A stretch of 64,000 bases of DNA from Thermoleophilaceae bacterium (GCA_030447725.1 JAUJOQ010000001.1:94821-158820); one strand, 5' to 3'; counted from the first letter of the stretch, positions 51,036 to 59,245 are shown. Made by a program: numbers and translations. The notes: generated from the letters alone by a model not told the origin.

Positions 51036-52006
51036 AGCTGCCCGCGCTCGTAGCGCCGGACAGCTTCAAGGGGACATTCCGCGCGGGCGAGGTGGCGGCG
51101 GCTCTGGCCCGCGGCCTGCGCGCCGGCGGCCTCGACGCGATCGAGCTGCCCGTGGCCGACGGCGGGGAGGGCACCATGGACGTGCTCTCGCGTGCACTCC
51201 GCGCCGAGCGCCGCACCGCCACGGTGAGCGACCCGCTGGGACGTCCGGTGCAGGCCGTCTTCGCCCTGCTGGGAGATGGGGCAACGGCGATCGTCGAGAC
51301 GGCGCAGGCCAGCGGCCTCGGCATGGTCGCCGAGGCTGAGCGAGACGCCTACGCGGCCTCGACCCGCGGCACGGGAGAGCTGATCGCCGCTGCGGCCGGG
51401 GCCGGCGCCACCACCGTCCTGGTCACGGTGGGTGGCTCGGCCACGACCGACGGCGGCGCCGGCGCCGTCGAGGCGCTCGACGCGGCCGGGGTGTCACCGC
51501 AACTGGAGGTGCTCTGTGACGTGCGCACCGCGTGGGAGGACGCGCCGCGGGTGTTCGGCCCCCAGAAGGGTGCGGATCCAGGCACCGTACGCCGCCTCCA
51601 GGAGCGGCTCGAAGCTCTCGCCGCCGCCTCTCCCCGCGACCCCCGCGGCGTGCCGATGACCGGCGCCGGCGGGGGGCTGTCGGGCGGGTTGTGGGCCCAC
51701 CACGGCGCGAAGCTGCTGGCCGGCGCCCTCTACGTGCTCGACGCGATCGGCTTCGACGACCGGATGCGCGAGGCCGCCTTCGTGGTCACGGGCGAGGGCG
51801 GCCTCGATCGCCAGACCCGTCAGGGCAAGGCGGTGGGGGAGCTGGCCACCCGCTGCCGGCAGGCCGGGGTCGCCTGCCACGCGGTGGTTGCACGCAACGA
51901 CCTCGAGCCTTTCGAGGGTCGGATCCTCGACCTCGAGAGCGTGACCGAAGCCACCACTCTCGAGGCCCTCGAAGTCGCCGGACGGGCGCTGGCCCGGGCC
52001 GTCTGA
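51032..52006 (+). CDS. Glycerate 2-kinase (GarK/GlxK type)
   Basis: Phosphorylates D-glycerate, cytoplasmic. 324 residues from GTG 51032. LVAPDSFKGTFRAGEVAAALA opens the protein, ELPVADGGEGTMDVL is the catalytic region, VGGSATTDGGAGAVEALDAAG and FGPQKGADPGTV are family signatures, and GAGGGLSGGLWAHHGAKL and VVTGEGGLDRQTRQGKAV complete it. Shorter than the usual 370-380 residues by about 50, mainly in loops; all main motifs are present. Downstream of the macro-domain remnant, whose stop it overlaps. Confidence 0.9.
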   Translation: MKLPALVAPDSFKGTFRAGEVAAALARGLRAGGLDAIELPVADGGEGTMDVLSRALRAERRTATVSDPLGRPVQAVFALLGDGATAIVETAQASGLGMVAEAERDAYAASTRGTGELIAAAAGAGATTVLVTVGGSATTDGGAGAVEALDAAGVSPQLEVLCDVRTAWEDAPRVFGPQKGADPGTVRRLQERLEALAAASPRDPRGVPMTGAGGGLSGGLWAHHGAKLLAGALYVLDAIGFDDRMREAAFVVTGEGGLDRQTRQGKAVGELATRCRQAGVACHAVVARNDLEPFEGRILDLESVTEATTLEALEVAGRALARAV

Positions 52007-52013
52007 TCCTGCG

Positions 52014-52721
52014 CTACCGGGGCGTGTTCAAGAAGCGCGTGCGGCTGAAGCCGCGCGCGTGGTCGCGGTCGTCGGCCGTGACGCGGTAGGTGCCGTCCCG
52101 GAAGATGCGAAAGCGCCGGCTGTAGCGCGAGCAGCGGGTGCCGGCCCTGAGCTTGGTGCGGCGCACCGTGCGGAAGGTCCCCTTGCGGGTCTTGCGCTGG
52201 ATGCGCACCCCGAGGCCCCTGTGAGCGGGGCACGCCCGGCCTCTGAAGCGGACGAGCTGGCCCACGCGGGGCGTGCGATCGCTCACCCTCAGGCCCATCC
52301 GGATGCGCACCTTCACGAGCACCGCCGGACTGACCGCCATGCCGTATGTGGCAGTCCCGGGGGCGACAGCCTGGTAGGAGGTGTTGCGGGCCGGGCGCCG
52401 GGTGAAGCTGTAGTCGCCCTTGGCGTCGGTCGTCGTGGTGGCCACGTCCCTGACCCCGATGCCGAACGGGAACTCGTCCTGACGCAGAACCACGGTCTTG
52501 CCGGCGTTGTCCGGACCCTTCGCCCTGCCCGAGATCACGGTCGCGCGTCGGAACACCGTCGGGTTCGGCTGCGCCGCGATCGTCAGGTCGGTCCCTCCCG
52601 CGGCAGGCGGGTTCGGCTGACCGGGCTTCGCATGTCCGGGCTTGTGATCGGCCTGGGCGATCACGGGCAGGGCGACGGCAACGGCGACAGCGGCGACGAC
52701 TACGGGCAGAAGGCGTTTCAA
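52014..52721 (-). CDS. Secreted protein with Ig-like/carboxypeptidase-regulatory-like repeat and Arg-rich tail
   Basis: 235 residues from TTG 52721. The start is supported by AGAGGAG 4-5 nt upstream, one of the few clear Shine-Dalgarno sites in the window. Signal peptide of about 24 residues (KRLLPVVVAAVAVAVALPVIA). The mature part begins with a Pro/Gly/His stretch, then a beta-sandwich-like repeat (TTTTDAKGDYSFTRRP), and ends in a basic region with paired Cys (ACPAHRG and TRCSRYSRR). No catalytic motif. Convergent with glycerate kinase. Role unknown, probably cell-envelope. Confidence 0.72.
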   Translation of the reverse strand: MKRLLPVVVAAVAVAVALPVIAQADHKPGHAKPGQPNPPAAGGTDLTIAAQPNPTVFRRATVISGRAKGPDNAGKTVVLRQDEFPFGIGVRDVATTTTDAKGDYSFTRRPARNTSYQAVAPGTATYGMAVSPAVLVKVRIRMGLRVSDRTPRVGQLVRFRGRACPAHRGLGVRIQRKTRKGTFRTVRRTKLRAGTRCSRYSRRFRIFRDGTYRVTADDRDHARGFSRTRFLNTPR

Positions 52722-52748
52722 GGGACTCCTCTTTCGGGTGGCTTAACT

Positions 52749-52754
52749 ACCCTA
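52749..52754 (-). promoter_or_regulatory. Candidate -10 element TAGGGT of the secreted protein gene (minus strand)
   Basis: Reads TAGGGT on the minus strand, 27 nt before the TTG at 52721, leaving a leader of about 20 nt that holds AGAGGAG. This is a contrast to the leaderless layout elsewhere. Confidence 0.33.
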
Positions 52755-52806
52755 ACGCGCCAAGAAGCCGAAGGTTGGGGAGTGGCTGACGGTGACGGAA
52801 CGTGGC

Positions 52807-53568
52807 TCAGGCGAGCAGCGCCTGTACCACCGCCTCGTAGAAGCCGTCGCCGTAGCCGGACTCGGTGCGCACCACGTTGGGCCCCGACCCCTCGGGCGCG
52901 TTGGCCACCAGATAGAAGCGCCCGACGAGCGGAGCCACTCCAAGGTCCTCGAGCGAGTCGCCCACCGCGAGGCACTCATCCGGTGCATAGCGCCGGGCCC
53001 GCATGTGCAGCACGACCGCCGCGGCCTTCGACGCCGTGGCGGGAATGAGGTGGTACGCCCGGCGATCTCCCGACAGCGCGCCGTTGTCCACCAGCCGGAG
53101 GTCGCCGAGCCCCTCGCGCTCGAGCAGCGCGTTGGCCGCATCCAGGTCAACCCGTCCGCGGAAGAGGTGGGACACATGGCGGTCCAGGTGCCACGGGGCG
53201 TGGTGCTCCAGATCACCGGCGTAGGTGCCCAGCAGCAGCGCCGGAGCGCCGGACTCCTCGATCAGCTCGTGGGGCCTGCGGTCGTCGTAGGGGGTGTAGG
53301 GGCCGGTGAGGAAGTGCTCCTCGCCGTCGATCACGAGGCCCGAGCCCACCTCGTAGATGTAGGCGCTCTGGCCGATCAGCCGCGCGTCCTCCATCACCTG
53401 CGCCTTGCGCCGGCCGGACTTGAGCACCACCTCCACACCGGCCCGGTGGCAGGCCTCGAGTGCCCGGGCGGGCAGCAGGGTGAACGCCCCCTCGCCGTCG
53501 CGAAACAGGGAACCGCCTGCACCCAGCAGGGTGCCGTCGAGATCGGTGTAGACGCAGCGAAGACCCAC
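52807..53568 (-). CDS. HAD-IIB phosphatase, mannosyl-3-phosphoglycerate/sucrose-phosphate phosphatase-like
   Basis: 253 residues from GTG 53568. Motif I YTDLDGTLLG (Asp nucleophile), motif II region VVLKSGRRKAQV, cap-domain segment in the middle, then ATASKAAAVVLHM and the motif III/IV pattern CLAVGDSLEDLGVAPLVGRFYLVAN. This is the Cof/SPP/MPGP (HAD-IIB) arrangement; MPGP-type enzymes make the compatible solute mannosylglycerate. The substrate is not certain. Divergent from the helicase gene with about 26 bp between starts. Confidence 0.8.
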   Translation of the reverse strand: MGLRCVYTDLDGTLLGAGGSLFRDGEGAFTLLPARALEACHRAGVEVVLKSGRRKAQVMEDARLIGQSAYIYEVGSGLVIDGEEHFLTGPYTPYDDRRPHELIEESGAPALLLGTYAGDLEHHAPWHLDRHVSHLFRGRVDLDAANALLEREGLGDLRLVDNGALSGDRRAYHLIPATASKAAAVVLHMRARRYAPDECLAVGDSLEDLGVAPLVGRFYLVANAPEGSGPNVVRTESGYGDGFYEAVVQALLA

Positions 53569-53580
53569 GAGACGCGCGCG

Positions 53581-53586
53581 TACTAT
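53581..53586 (+). promoter_or_regulatory. Candidate -10 element TACTAT of the helicase gene
   Basis: TACTAT ends 8 nt before the GTG at 53595; no Shine-Dalgarno sequence. Confidence 0.4.
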
Positions 53587-53594
53587 GGCTGACG

Positions 53595-55874
53595 GTGGCC
53601 GTCAGCCCCGAGAAGAGGCCGTCGATGCCCTGGGAGCCGCTGCTCGAGCGCGGCGAGGGCGAGCAGCTGGTGGCGCGTTCGAGCGAGCGGGCCCAGAGCG
53701 CTCTGGTCGAGCCGATGCCTGAGCGCCTGCACCCCGAGCTGCGCGAGGCGCTGGCCAAGAAGGGATTCGACGGCCTCTACGCCCACCAGGCCGACGCTCT
53801 CGCATCGGCCTATGAGGGACACACGATCGTGGCCACGGGCACGGCCAGCGGCAAGTCGCTGGCCTTCAACCTGCCGGTGCTCGACACCCTCGCCCACGAC
53901 CGGTCGGCCCGGGCGCTCTACCTATACCCCACCAAGGCGCTGGCGCAGGACCAGGCCCGCGCGCTGCACTCCCTGAAGCTGCGTTACCTGCGCCCCGCGA
54001 TCTACGACGGTGACACGCCGCAGGAGGAGCGGCGCGCCATCCGCAGGCGCACGAACCTGGTGCTCACAAACCCCGACATGCTGCACGTGGGCGTGCTGCC
54101 CAATCACTCGCCGTGGGGCGACTTCCTGGCCAACCTCGCATGGATCGTCGTCGACGAGGCCCACGTGTACCGGGGCGTGTTCGGCTCCCATGTGGCAAAC
54201 GTCCTGCGCCGGCTGCGCCGGCTGGCGCTGGCCTACGGCACGGAGCCGCGCTTCGTGCTGGCAAGCGCCACGATCGCGAATCCGACCGAGCTGGCCGAGC
54301 GCCTGACCGGCTGCGACGTGGCCCTGGTGGACCGCGACGGCGCGCCCCGCGCCCGCCGTCAGATCGCGATGTGGAACCCGCCGCTGATCGACGAGCGCAC
54401 GGGCACCCGAGCCTCTCCCCTGGCCGAGGCCGCCGACCTGGTGGCCGACCTCGTGGAGAAAGAGGTACGCACCATCTGCTTCCTGCGCTCGCGCCGGGGG
54501 GTGGAGCTGATCCTGAAGTTCGCCCGGCTGCGCCTCGAGGAGCGCGGGCGCGCCGACCTCGCCGAGCTGATCGCGCCCTACCGCGCCGGCTACACGCCGG
54601 CCCAGCGCCGCGAGATCGAGAGCCGCCTGGTGAACGGCGACCTGCTGGCGGTGATCAGCACGGACGCCCTCGAGCTGGGCATCGACGTGGGTGAGCTGGA
54701 CGCCGCCATCTGCGTCACGTTCCCCGGCACCGTCGCCAGCCTGCGCCAGATGTGGGGCCGGGCGGGGCGCCGCGGCACCGGCCTGGCGCTGTACGTGGCG
54801 GGCGCCGACGCCCTCGACCAGTTCTTCTGCCGCCATCCCGAGGAGTTCCTCGACCGGCCGGTGGAGTCGGCGATACTCGACCCCGAGTCCGAGGAGATCT
54901 TCCTCGCCCACCTGGTGGCCGCCGCCTACGAGCTGCCGCTCTCTCCGAGTGACGAGGAGTTCCTCGGCCCGCGCTGGCAGCCCGCGGCGCAGCGGCTCGT
55001 GAAGCTCGGTCTGCTGCGCGAGCGCGGCGGGCGCTACCTGCCCCGCGGCGACGACTTTCCCGCCCGGCGGATCGCCCTACGCTCGGCTTCGCCGGACTCC
55101 GTGGCGGTGGTGGAGTCCGAAGGGGGCGAGATGATCGGCTCGGTGGAGACCGCGCGAGCGCACTCCGCGGTGCACCCGGGGGCCATCTACCTCCACATGG
55201 GCCGCTCATATGAGGTCGCCCACCTCGACCTGCACGCGCGTCATGCGCTCGTGCGGCCGTTCACCGGCGACTGGTACACCCAGCCCAAGAAGGAGACCGA
55301 CACCCAGATCGAGCGGGTGGAGATGACCCGCGAGGTCGGGAATTTCCCACTGTCCTTCGGCACCGTGTCGGTGACCGAGCAGGTCACCGCCTTCCAGCGC
55401 AAGCGCGTGTCCGACCACGAGGTGCTCGACCTGGTGGCGCTCGACATGCCGGAGGAGCGCTTCGCCACGCAGGCTCTCTGGTACGAGCTTTCAGACATGG
55501 CGCTGTCCGACGACTTCCCGCTCGACGTGCTCCAAGGGTCATTGCACGCCGCCGAGCACGCCCAGATCGCCGTGCTGCCGCTGATCGCCATGTGCGACCG
55601 GTGGGACATCGGTGGCCTGTCGACGGCGTTCCACGCGCAGACGGGCCGGGCCACGGTGTTCATCTACGACGGCCACCCCGGCGGCGTCGGGATAACCCGC
55701 CTCGGATTTCACCGCTTCGAGGACCTGGTGCGCGACGCCCTGCGCCTCATCGGCGAGTGCCCGTGCAGCGCGGGGTGTCCCTCCTGCGTGCAGTCGCCCA
55801 AGTGCGGGAACCTCAACGAGCCGCTGAACAAGAACGGCGCCCTCGAGCTGCTCACCCGCCTGCACACCAGCTGA
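53595..55874 (+). CDS. DEAD/DEAH-box helicase, MrfA (YprA/DUF1998) type
   Basis: Superfamily-2 3'-5' DNA helicase; the related MrfA acts in repair of mitomycin-induced damage. 759 residues from GTG 53595. Motif I TGTASGKSLAFNLP (about residues 78-91), Ia LYLYPTKALAQDQ, motif II VVDEAHVYRG, motif III LASATIAN. The second RecA domain has VISTDALELGIDVGELDA and QMWGRAGRRG (motif VI). The C-terminal DUF1998-like region ends with CPCSAGCPSCVQSPKCG, four or more cysteines probably binding zinc. MrfA usually works with the nuclease MrfB, not seen here. Followed by repeat array 4. Confidence 0.9.
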   Translation: MAVSPEKRPSMPWEPLLERGEGEQLVARSSERAQSALVEPMPERLHPELREALAKKGFDGLYAHQADALASAYEGHTIVATGTASGKSLAFNLPVLDTLAHDRSARALYLYPTKALAQDQARALHSLKLRYLRPAIYDGDTPQEERRAIRRRTNLVLTNPDMLHVGVLPNHSPWGDFLANLAWIVVDEAHVYRGVFGSHVANVLRRLRRLALAYGTEPRFVLASATIANPTELAERLTGCDVALVDRDGAPRARRQIAMWNPPLIDERTGTRASPLAEAADLVADLVEKEVRTICFLRSRRGVELILKFARLRLEERGRADLAELIAPYRAGYTPAQRREIESRLVNGDLLAVISTDALELGIDVGELDAAICVTFPGTVASLRQMWGRAGRRGTGLALYVAGADALDQFFCRHPEEFLDRPVESAILDPESEEIFLAHLVAAAYELPLSPSDEEFLGPRWQPAAQRLVKLGLLRERGGRYLPRGDDFPARRIALRSASPDSVAVVESEGGEMIGSVETARAHSAVHPGAIYLHMGRSYEVAHLDLHARHALVRPFTGDWYTQPKKETDTQIERVEMTREVGNFPLSFGTVSVTEQVTAFQRKRVSDHEVLDLVALDMPEERFATQALWYELSDMALSDDFPLDVLQGSLHAAEHAQIAVLPLIAMCDRWDIGGLSTAFHAQTGRATVFIYDGHPGGVGITRLGFHRFEDLVRDALRLIGECPCSAGCPSCVQSPKCGNLNEPLNKNGALELLTRLHTS

Positions 55875-55881
55875 GGAGATA

Positions 55882-55974
55882 GGTGCGGTGCTCGCCGGAG
55901 ATTCATCCGTGCGGTGCTCGGCCGATCGGCGATCGGCCTGCGCTCCTCCGGCAACGTTCTGGCTGCGCTCCTCC
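55882..55974. repeat. Composite intergenic repeat, array 4 (inverted relative to arrays 1-3)
   Basis: Begins 7-8 bp after the helicase stop. On the plus strand it reads GTGCGGTGCTC at 55883 and 55909 (26-bp spacing) and CTGCGCTCCTC at 55938 and 55963, the reverse complements of the A and B motifs. Between the last two is GGCAACGTTCTGG, the reverse of the degenerate palindrome half seen in arrays 1 and 2. The order matches arrays 1 and 2 read on the other strand, with the block holding the 19-bp palindrome deleted. The remaining about 80 bp before the next gene contain nothing I recognise. Confidence 0.85.
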
Positions 55975-56053
55975 CCGGGGTGCGGTCTGCAGGACCGCTT
56001 GCACGCGCGCGGCGACGGTCAAGCTTCGGTGCCGGCGGCCGAAGTCCTTCAGC

Positions 56054-56767
56054 ATGCGCCTCTTCCTTCTACTTTTCCTGCCGCTCGCACTCCTGTGGGC
56101 CACCGCCCTGCCGGCCTTGGCCCAGACTGGAGGCGCGACGGCTCCCGGCCCCCAGGCACCCCCGAGCGGGGGATGGAGCTATGACCCGCGCGCCAGCGTC
56201 GTTGTGGAGGAGCCGGCGAAGAAGCCCGCCCGAAAGCCTTCGTCCAGGAAGAAGAACCGGCGCGGTCGGCGTCAACCGCCGCCGCGGCCAGTCCAGACCC
56301 CGTCGCCCCCGGCGCGCCGCAGCCACCGCTTCCCGCTGGCCGGGCCGTTCACCTTCGGCGGCAGCGACTCTCGCTTCGGAGCCGGGCGCAGAGGACATAC
56401 CCATCAGGGCCAGGACATGGCCGCCGCCGAGGGAACGCCAGTCGTGGCGCCGCGGACCGGCACGGTCGAAGTGGTCCGCTACCAGGCCGCCGGCGCCGGC
56501 CACTACATCGTGCTCGACGGCGACGGCGAGGACCGCGACTACGTCTTCATGCACCTGCGCGCCGGCTCGGTCCTCGTGACGGAGGGTCAGAGGGTGCGCA
56601 TCGGCGCACCGTTGGGCCAGGTGGGCAACACCGGCATCTCCCTCGGCGCCCACCTGCACTTCGAGGTCTGGGTGGGAGGAGGCTGGTACACCGGCGGCAA
56701 GCCGATCGATCCGCTCCCACTGCTGCGGGCCTGGTCGCGGCAGGCGGTTGGCCTCAGTCGAAGGTGA
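56054..56767 (+). CDS. Secreted M23-family peptidase (LytM domain)
   Basis: Peptidoglycan-directed zinc endopeptidase or LytM-type regulator. 237 residues from ATG 56054. Signal peptide RLFLLLFLPLALLWATALPALA, then a basic Pro/Lys/Arg linker (KKPARKPSSRKKNRRGRR). The M23 domain begins HRFPLAGPFTFGG, with HTHQGQDMAA (His and Asp ligands), GTVEVVRYQAAGAGHYIVLDG and GAHLHFEVWV (HxH ligand). All three metal ligands are present, so it is probably active. Its last 14 bp overlap the convergent DUF3352 gene. Confidence 0.87.
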   Translation: MRLFLLLFLPLALLWATALPALAQTGGATAPGPQAPPSGGWSYDPRASVVVEEPAKKPARKPSSRKKNRRGRRQPPPRPVQTPSPPARRSHRFPLAGPFTFGGSDSRFGAGRRGHTHQGQDMAAAEGTPVVAPRTGTVEVVRYQAAGAGHYIVLDGDGEDRDYVFMHLRAGSVLVTEGQRVRIGAPLGQVGNTGISLGAHLHFEVWVGGGWYTGGKPIDPLPLLRAWSRQAVGLSRR

Positions 56768-58274
56768 GCTCGAGGCGGCCGGTGAGGCCGTCCGGCTCGG
56801 CGGCCACCGAGCTGGTGAACGCTCCGAGCGGCTCTGAGAACAGCGACCCGCCGAGCGCGCCGGCCACGCCGCCGCCGCCGAACTGGCTGACCCCCTGGGT
56901 CACCAACTGCTGGGCGTCGGCGCTGATGGCGATCGAGCCCTCGGCTCCCTCCACGGCCGCCGTCTCGGCCTCAGCCAGGCGGCCGGCGCGTCCGCTGTCG
57001 TTGGCCAGCACGAAAACGCCGTCCACCACGCCGTAGACCACGGTGTCGCCGTCGGCGGTGGCCAGGGCGTAGAAGTCCTCGCCCTTCTTGGGCCTCGCGT
57101 ACCCGATCGGCTCGCCGACGGAGCTCTCGAGGAGGTCGGGCAGTGCCTTACCGAGCTTGTCGAGCGTCGCGGTGAACGCCTTTGGGTTCCTCACGGAGGA
57201 GCGCAGTCCGAAGGTGCCGTCCAGCCCGAAGCTCACCGACACGTCGTCTTCCAGCTGGCCGAAGACGTCGTCGTCGATGCTCACGCCGAGTCGCGCCTCG
57301 ATCGCCTGCTTGCCGGCGTTGTAGTCACCGAAGCCGGCGGGGTCGACCGCCTGGCCGGCGCTCTCGAAGAAGGCCAGTATCTGTTCGGGCGCCCGCACTC
57401 CCAAGCCGATCTCCTCAGAGCTCGCTAGCACCTCGGGGCTCTCGGGCCCCGCCGCTATCGGCAGGTCCGCCTCCGAGAGTCCTTCGGGGTCGGTCGCCAG
57501 ACGGAAGTCGACCTTGGCGCGATCCTCCTCGAGCGAGAGGGTCAGCCCGAGGGTGCGCAGGGCGCTCACCCACTCGATCTTCCGGGCCGGCTCGGTGTCG
57601 GGATCTGCGGCGATCAGCTGCTCGAGATCGATGGACAGCCGCATCAGGGCATCGTCGGGGAGATCGGCGGTGGCCTCGTCGAAGACCTCGGCGGTGAGCT
57701 TGTCGTCGCCCTCGTGCTGCTTCAGCGCGGCGTCGAGCAGCTCACGGGTGCCGGCAAAGATCAGCACCCCGTCCTCGATCGCAAAGGTATCGCCGTCGCT
57801 GTCCTCGTAGAGCTTCGCGCCGTCCTGTTCGCCGCCCTCCTTCGTGTCGTCGCGCTTGAGCAGTTCCTCGAGCTTGTCCTCGTCCCCGGCCTCGATGGCC
57901 GCCACGAACTGGTCGTCGCTCTCGTCGCCACTGTCCAAGAGCGAGCGCACGTCGGTCCCGCCGACCACCAACTCGTTGCCGAGCAGGGGCTTGATGTCCC
58001 GCTCGAAGTCGAGGGCGTTCTCGGACAGGCCCTCCTCGAGGGTTTGGGTGAGCTGGTCTGAGAACGGGAACCGCTCAGCGATCGCCTGGACCGCCTTGCC
58101 CTGGTCGCCCTCGGGATCTGTCTCGAAGGAGATGACGAGCGGCGCATCCTCAGGCAGATAGCCAAGCGCGTTGTCGAGGGCGCTGCCCGAGCCTTCGTCG
58201 CCTCCACCGCACCCGGCCAGGGCAGCAGCGCAGGTAGCAGCGAGGATCATCGGCCTGATTGCGAGTCGGACCAT
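56754..58274 (-). CDS. DUF3352 lipoprotein, second copy
   Basis: 506 residues from ATG 58274. Signal peptide with lipobox LAGC (Cys at about residue 22), so the mature protein is lipid-anchored outside the membrane. ALGYLPEDAPLVISFETDPEGDQ mirrors the start of the first copy (25960-27465), and the shared pattern AVQAIAERFP versus AVQDIAARFP confirms paralogy; overall divergence is large. Acidic throughout, no enzyme motif. TAGAAT lies 11 nt before the ATG. Function unknown; the name reflects only the domain family. Confidence 0.83.
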   Translation of the reverse strand: MVRLAIRPMILAATCAAALAGCGGGDEGSGSALDNALGYLPEDAPLVISFETDPEGDQGKAVQAIAERFPFSDQLTQTLEEGLSENALDFERDIKPLLGNELVVGGTDVRSLLDSGDESDDQFVAAIEAGDEDKLEELLKRDDTKEGGEQDGAKLYEDSDGDTFAIEDGVLIFAGTRELLDAALKQHEGDDKLTAEVFDEATADLPDDALMRLSIDLEQLIAADPDTEPARKIEWVSALRTLGLTLSLEEDRAKVDFRLATDPEGLSEADLPIAAGPESPEVLASSEEIGLGVRAPEQILAFFESAGQAVDPAGFGDYNAGKQAIEARLGVSIDDDVFGQLEDDVSVSFGLDGTFGLRSSVRNPKAFTATLDKLGKALPDLLESSVGEPIGYARPKKGEDFYALATADGDTVVYGVVDGVFVLANDSGRAGRLAEAETAAVEGAEGSIAISADAQQLVTQGVSQFGGGGVAGALGGSLFSEPLGAFTSSVAAEPDGLTGRLELTFD

Positions 58275-58285
58275 GCGGCTGGCGC

Positions 58286-58291
58286 ATTCTA
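58286..58291 (-). promoter_or_regulatory. Candidate -10 element TAGAAT (minus strand)
   Basis: Reads TAGAAT on the minus strand and ends 11 nt before the ATG at 58274. Confidence 0.36.
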
Positions 58292-58329
58292 ACCATCCGG
58301 ATCACGGGAGGGAACGGGCGGGCTGACGC

Positions 58330-58335
58330 TAGCTT
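58330..58335 (+). promoter_or_regulatory. Candidate -10 element TAGCTT of the SDR gene
   Basis: TAGCTT ends 6 nt before the ATG at 58342; no Shine-Dalgarno sequence. Confidence 0.4.
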
Positions 58336-58341
58336 TGCGAC

Positions 58342-59094
58342 ATGAACCTCGGGCTCACCGGGCGCGTGGCGCTGGTCACGGGCGCGTCGAAGGGCATAGG
58401 ACGCGCCATCGCCACCACGCTCGCCGATGAGGGAGCGGCTGTGGCGATCGCCTCACGCTCGCGCGAAAACATCGATGCCGCCGCTTCCGAGATCGACGCA
58501 ACCGGCTTCGTCTGGGACAGCGCCGACCTCGACGGCGCCGCGGAACTCGTGGCCGACGTCGAATCCGCGCTCCGAGGCCCGGTTGAGGTGCTCGTCTGCA
58601 ACACGGGCGGGCCCCCCGCAGGCGCCGATCCGCTCGGCTTCTCGACCGCCCAGTGGGAGGCCGCGCACCGAACCCTCGTGCTGAGCCCGATGGCGCTCGT
58701 GGCCGCGGTCCTGCCCGCGATGCGCGAACGCGGATGGGGGCGCATCGTGAACGTCGGCTCCTCCTCGGTCCGCGAGCCGATTGCCCACCTGATGCTGTCG
58801 AACGCCGAGCGCTCGGCCACGGTGGCCGCGTTCAAGACCCTCGCGCGCGAGGCCGCGGCCGACGGCGTGACGCTGAACACCGTGCTGCCGGGCCGCATCC
58901 TCACCGATCGACTGCTCTCGATGGCGGGATCGGAGGAGGCCGTCAGGCACTCCGCCGCCCGGGAGGTGCCCGCCAAACGTCCCGGCACCGCGCAGGAGTT
59001 CGCCGCCGTGGCCGCCTTCCTCTGTAGCGAGCGTGCGTCGTATGTCACGGGCGCGTCCGTACCGGTGGACGGCGGCCTGCTGCGGGGCATCTAG
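58342..59094 (+). CDS. Short-chain dehydrogenase/reductase family protein, atypical active site
   Basis: 250 residues, Rossmann NAD(P)-binding start VALVTGASKGIGRAIA, and the strand-4 motif VLVCNTGGPPAG in place of N-N-A-G. The catalytic Ser region VNVGSSSVREPIAH is present. The usual Y-x-x-x-K, however, appears as S-N-A-E-R (in MLSNAERSATVAAFKTLA), so the general-base Tyr and the Lys are both replaced. PGRILTDR and GASVPVDGG are normal. Such Tyr-less SDRs form a recognisable subfamily annotated as 3-oxoacyl-ACP reductase-like; activity is uncertain. Confidence 0.85.
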   Translation: MNLGLTGRVALVTGASKGIGRAIATTLADEGAAVAIASRSRENIDAAASEIDATGFVWDSADLDGAAELVADVESALRGPVEVLVCNTGGPPAGADPLGFSTAQWEAAHRTLVLSPMALVAAVLPAMRERGWGRIVNVGSSSVREPIAHLMLSNAERSATVAAFKTLAREAAADGVTLNTVLPGRILTDRLLSMAGSEEAVRHSAAREVPAKRPGTAQEFAAVAAFLCSERASYVTGASVPVDGGLLRGI

Positions 59095-59118
59095 CTGATC
59101 TAGCCGCGGGCACGGCGG

Positions 59119-59124
59119 TAGGAT
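59119..59124 (+). promoter_or_regulatory. Candidate -10 element TAGGAT of tRNA-Phe
   Basis: TAGGAT ends 10 nt before the first base of the tRNA; a weak -35-like TGATCT lies about 17 bp further upstream. Confidence 0.4.
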
Positions 59125-59134
59125 GCTGCGCGTG

Positions 59135-59207
59135 GGCGAGGTAGCTCAGTTGGTAGAGCACACGACTGAAAATCGTGGTGTCCCCGGTTCGATTCCGGGC
59201 CTCGCCA
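59135..59207 (+). tRNA. tRNA-Phe (GAA)
   Basis: Folds into a full cloverleaf: acceptor GGCGAGG/CCTCGCC with discriminator A, D-arm GCTC...GAGC with AGTTGGTA loop, anticodon arm CACGA-CTGAAAA-TCGTG giving anticodon GAA, variable region, and T-arm CCCGG-TTCGATT-CCGGG. 73 nt; the terminal CCA is not encoded. It marks the left border of a region of broken genes. Confidence 0.97.
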
Positions 59208-59228
59208 TTCTCTGAGGCGCTGCACAGC

Positions 59229-59245
59229 GGCGACTTTTCGTCGCC
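59229..59245 (+). terminator. Hairpin after tRNA-Phe
   Basis: GGCGAC and GTCGCC pair around TTTTC, followed by TTCCCCCC. A short 6-bp stem 21 bp after the tRNA; plausible but weak terminator. Confidence 0.35.

Noticed and set aside
59135..59207. Attachment-site repeat of the tRNA-Phe 3' end within the window
   Set aside because: No second copy of the T-arm/acceptor sequence was found to 64000, so island boundaries cannot be drawn.
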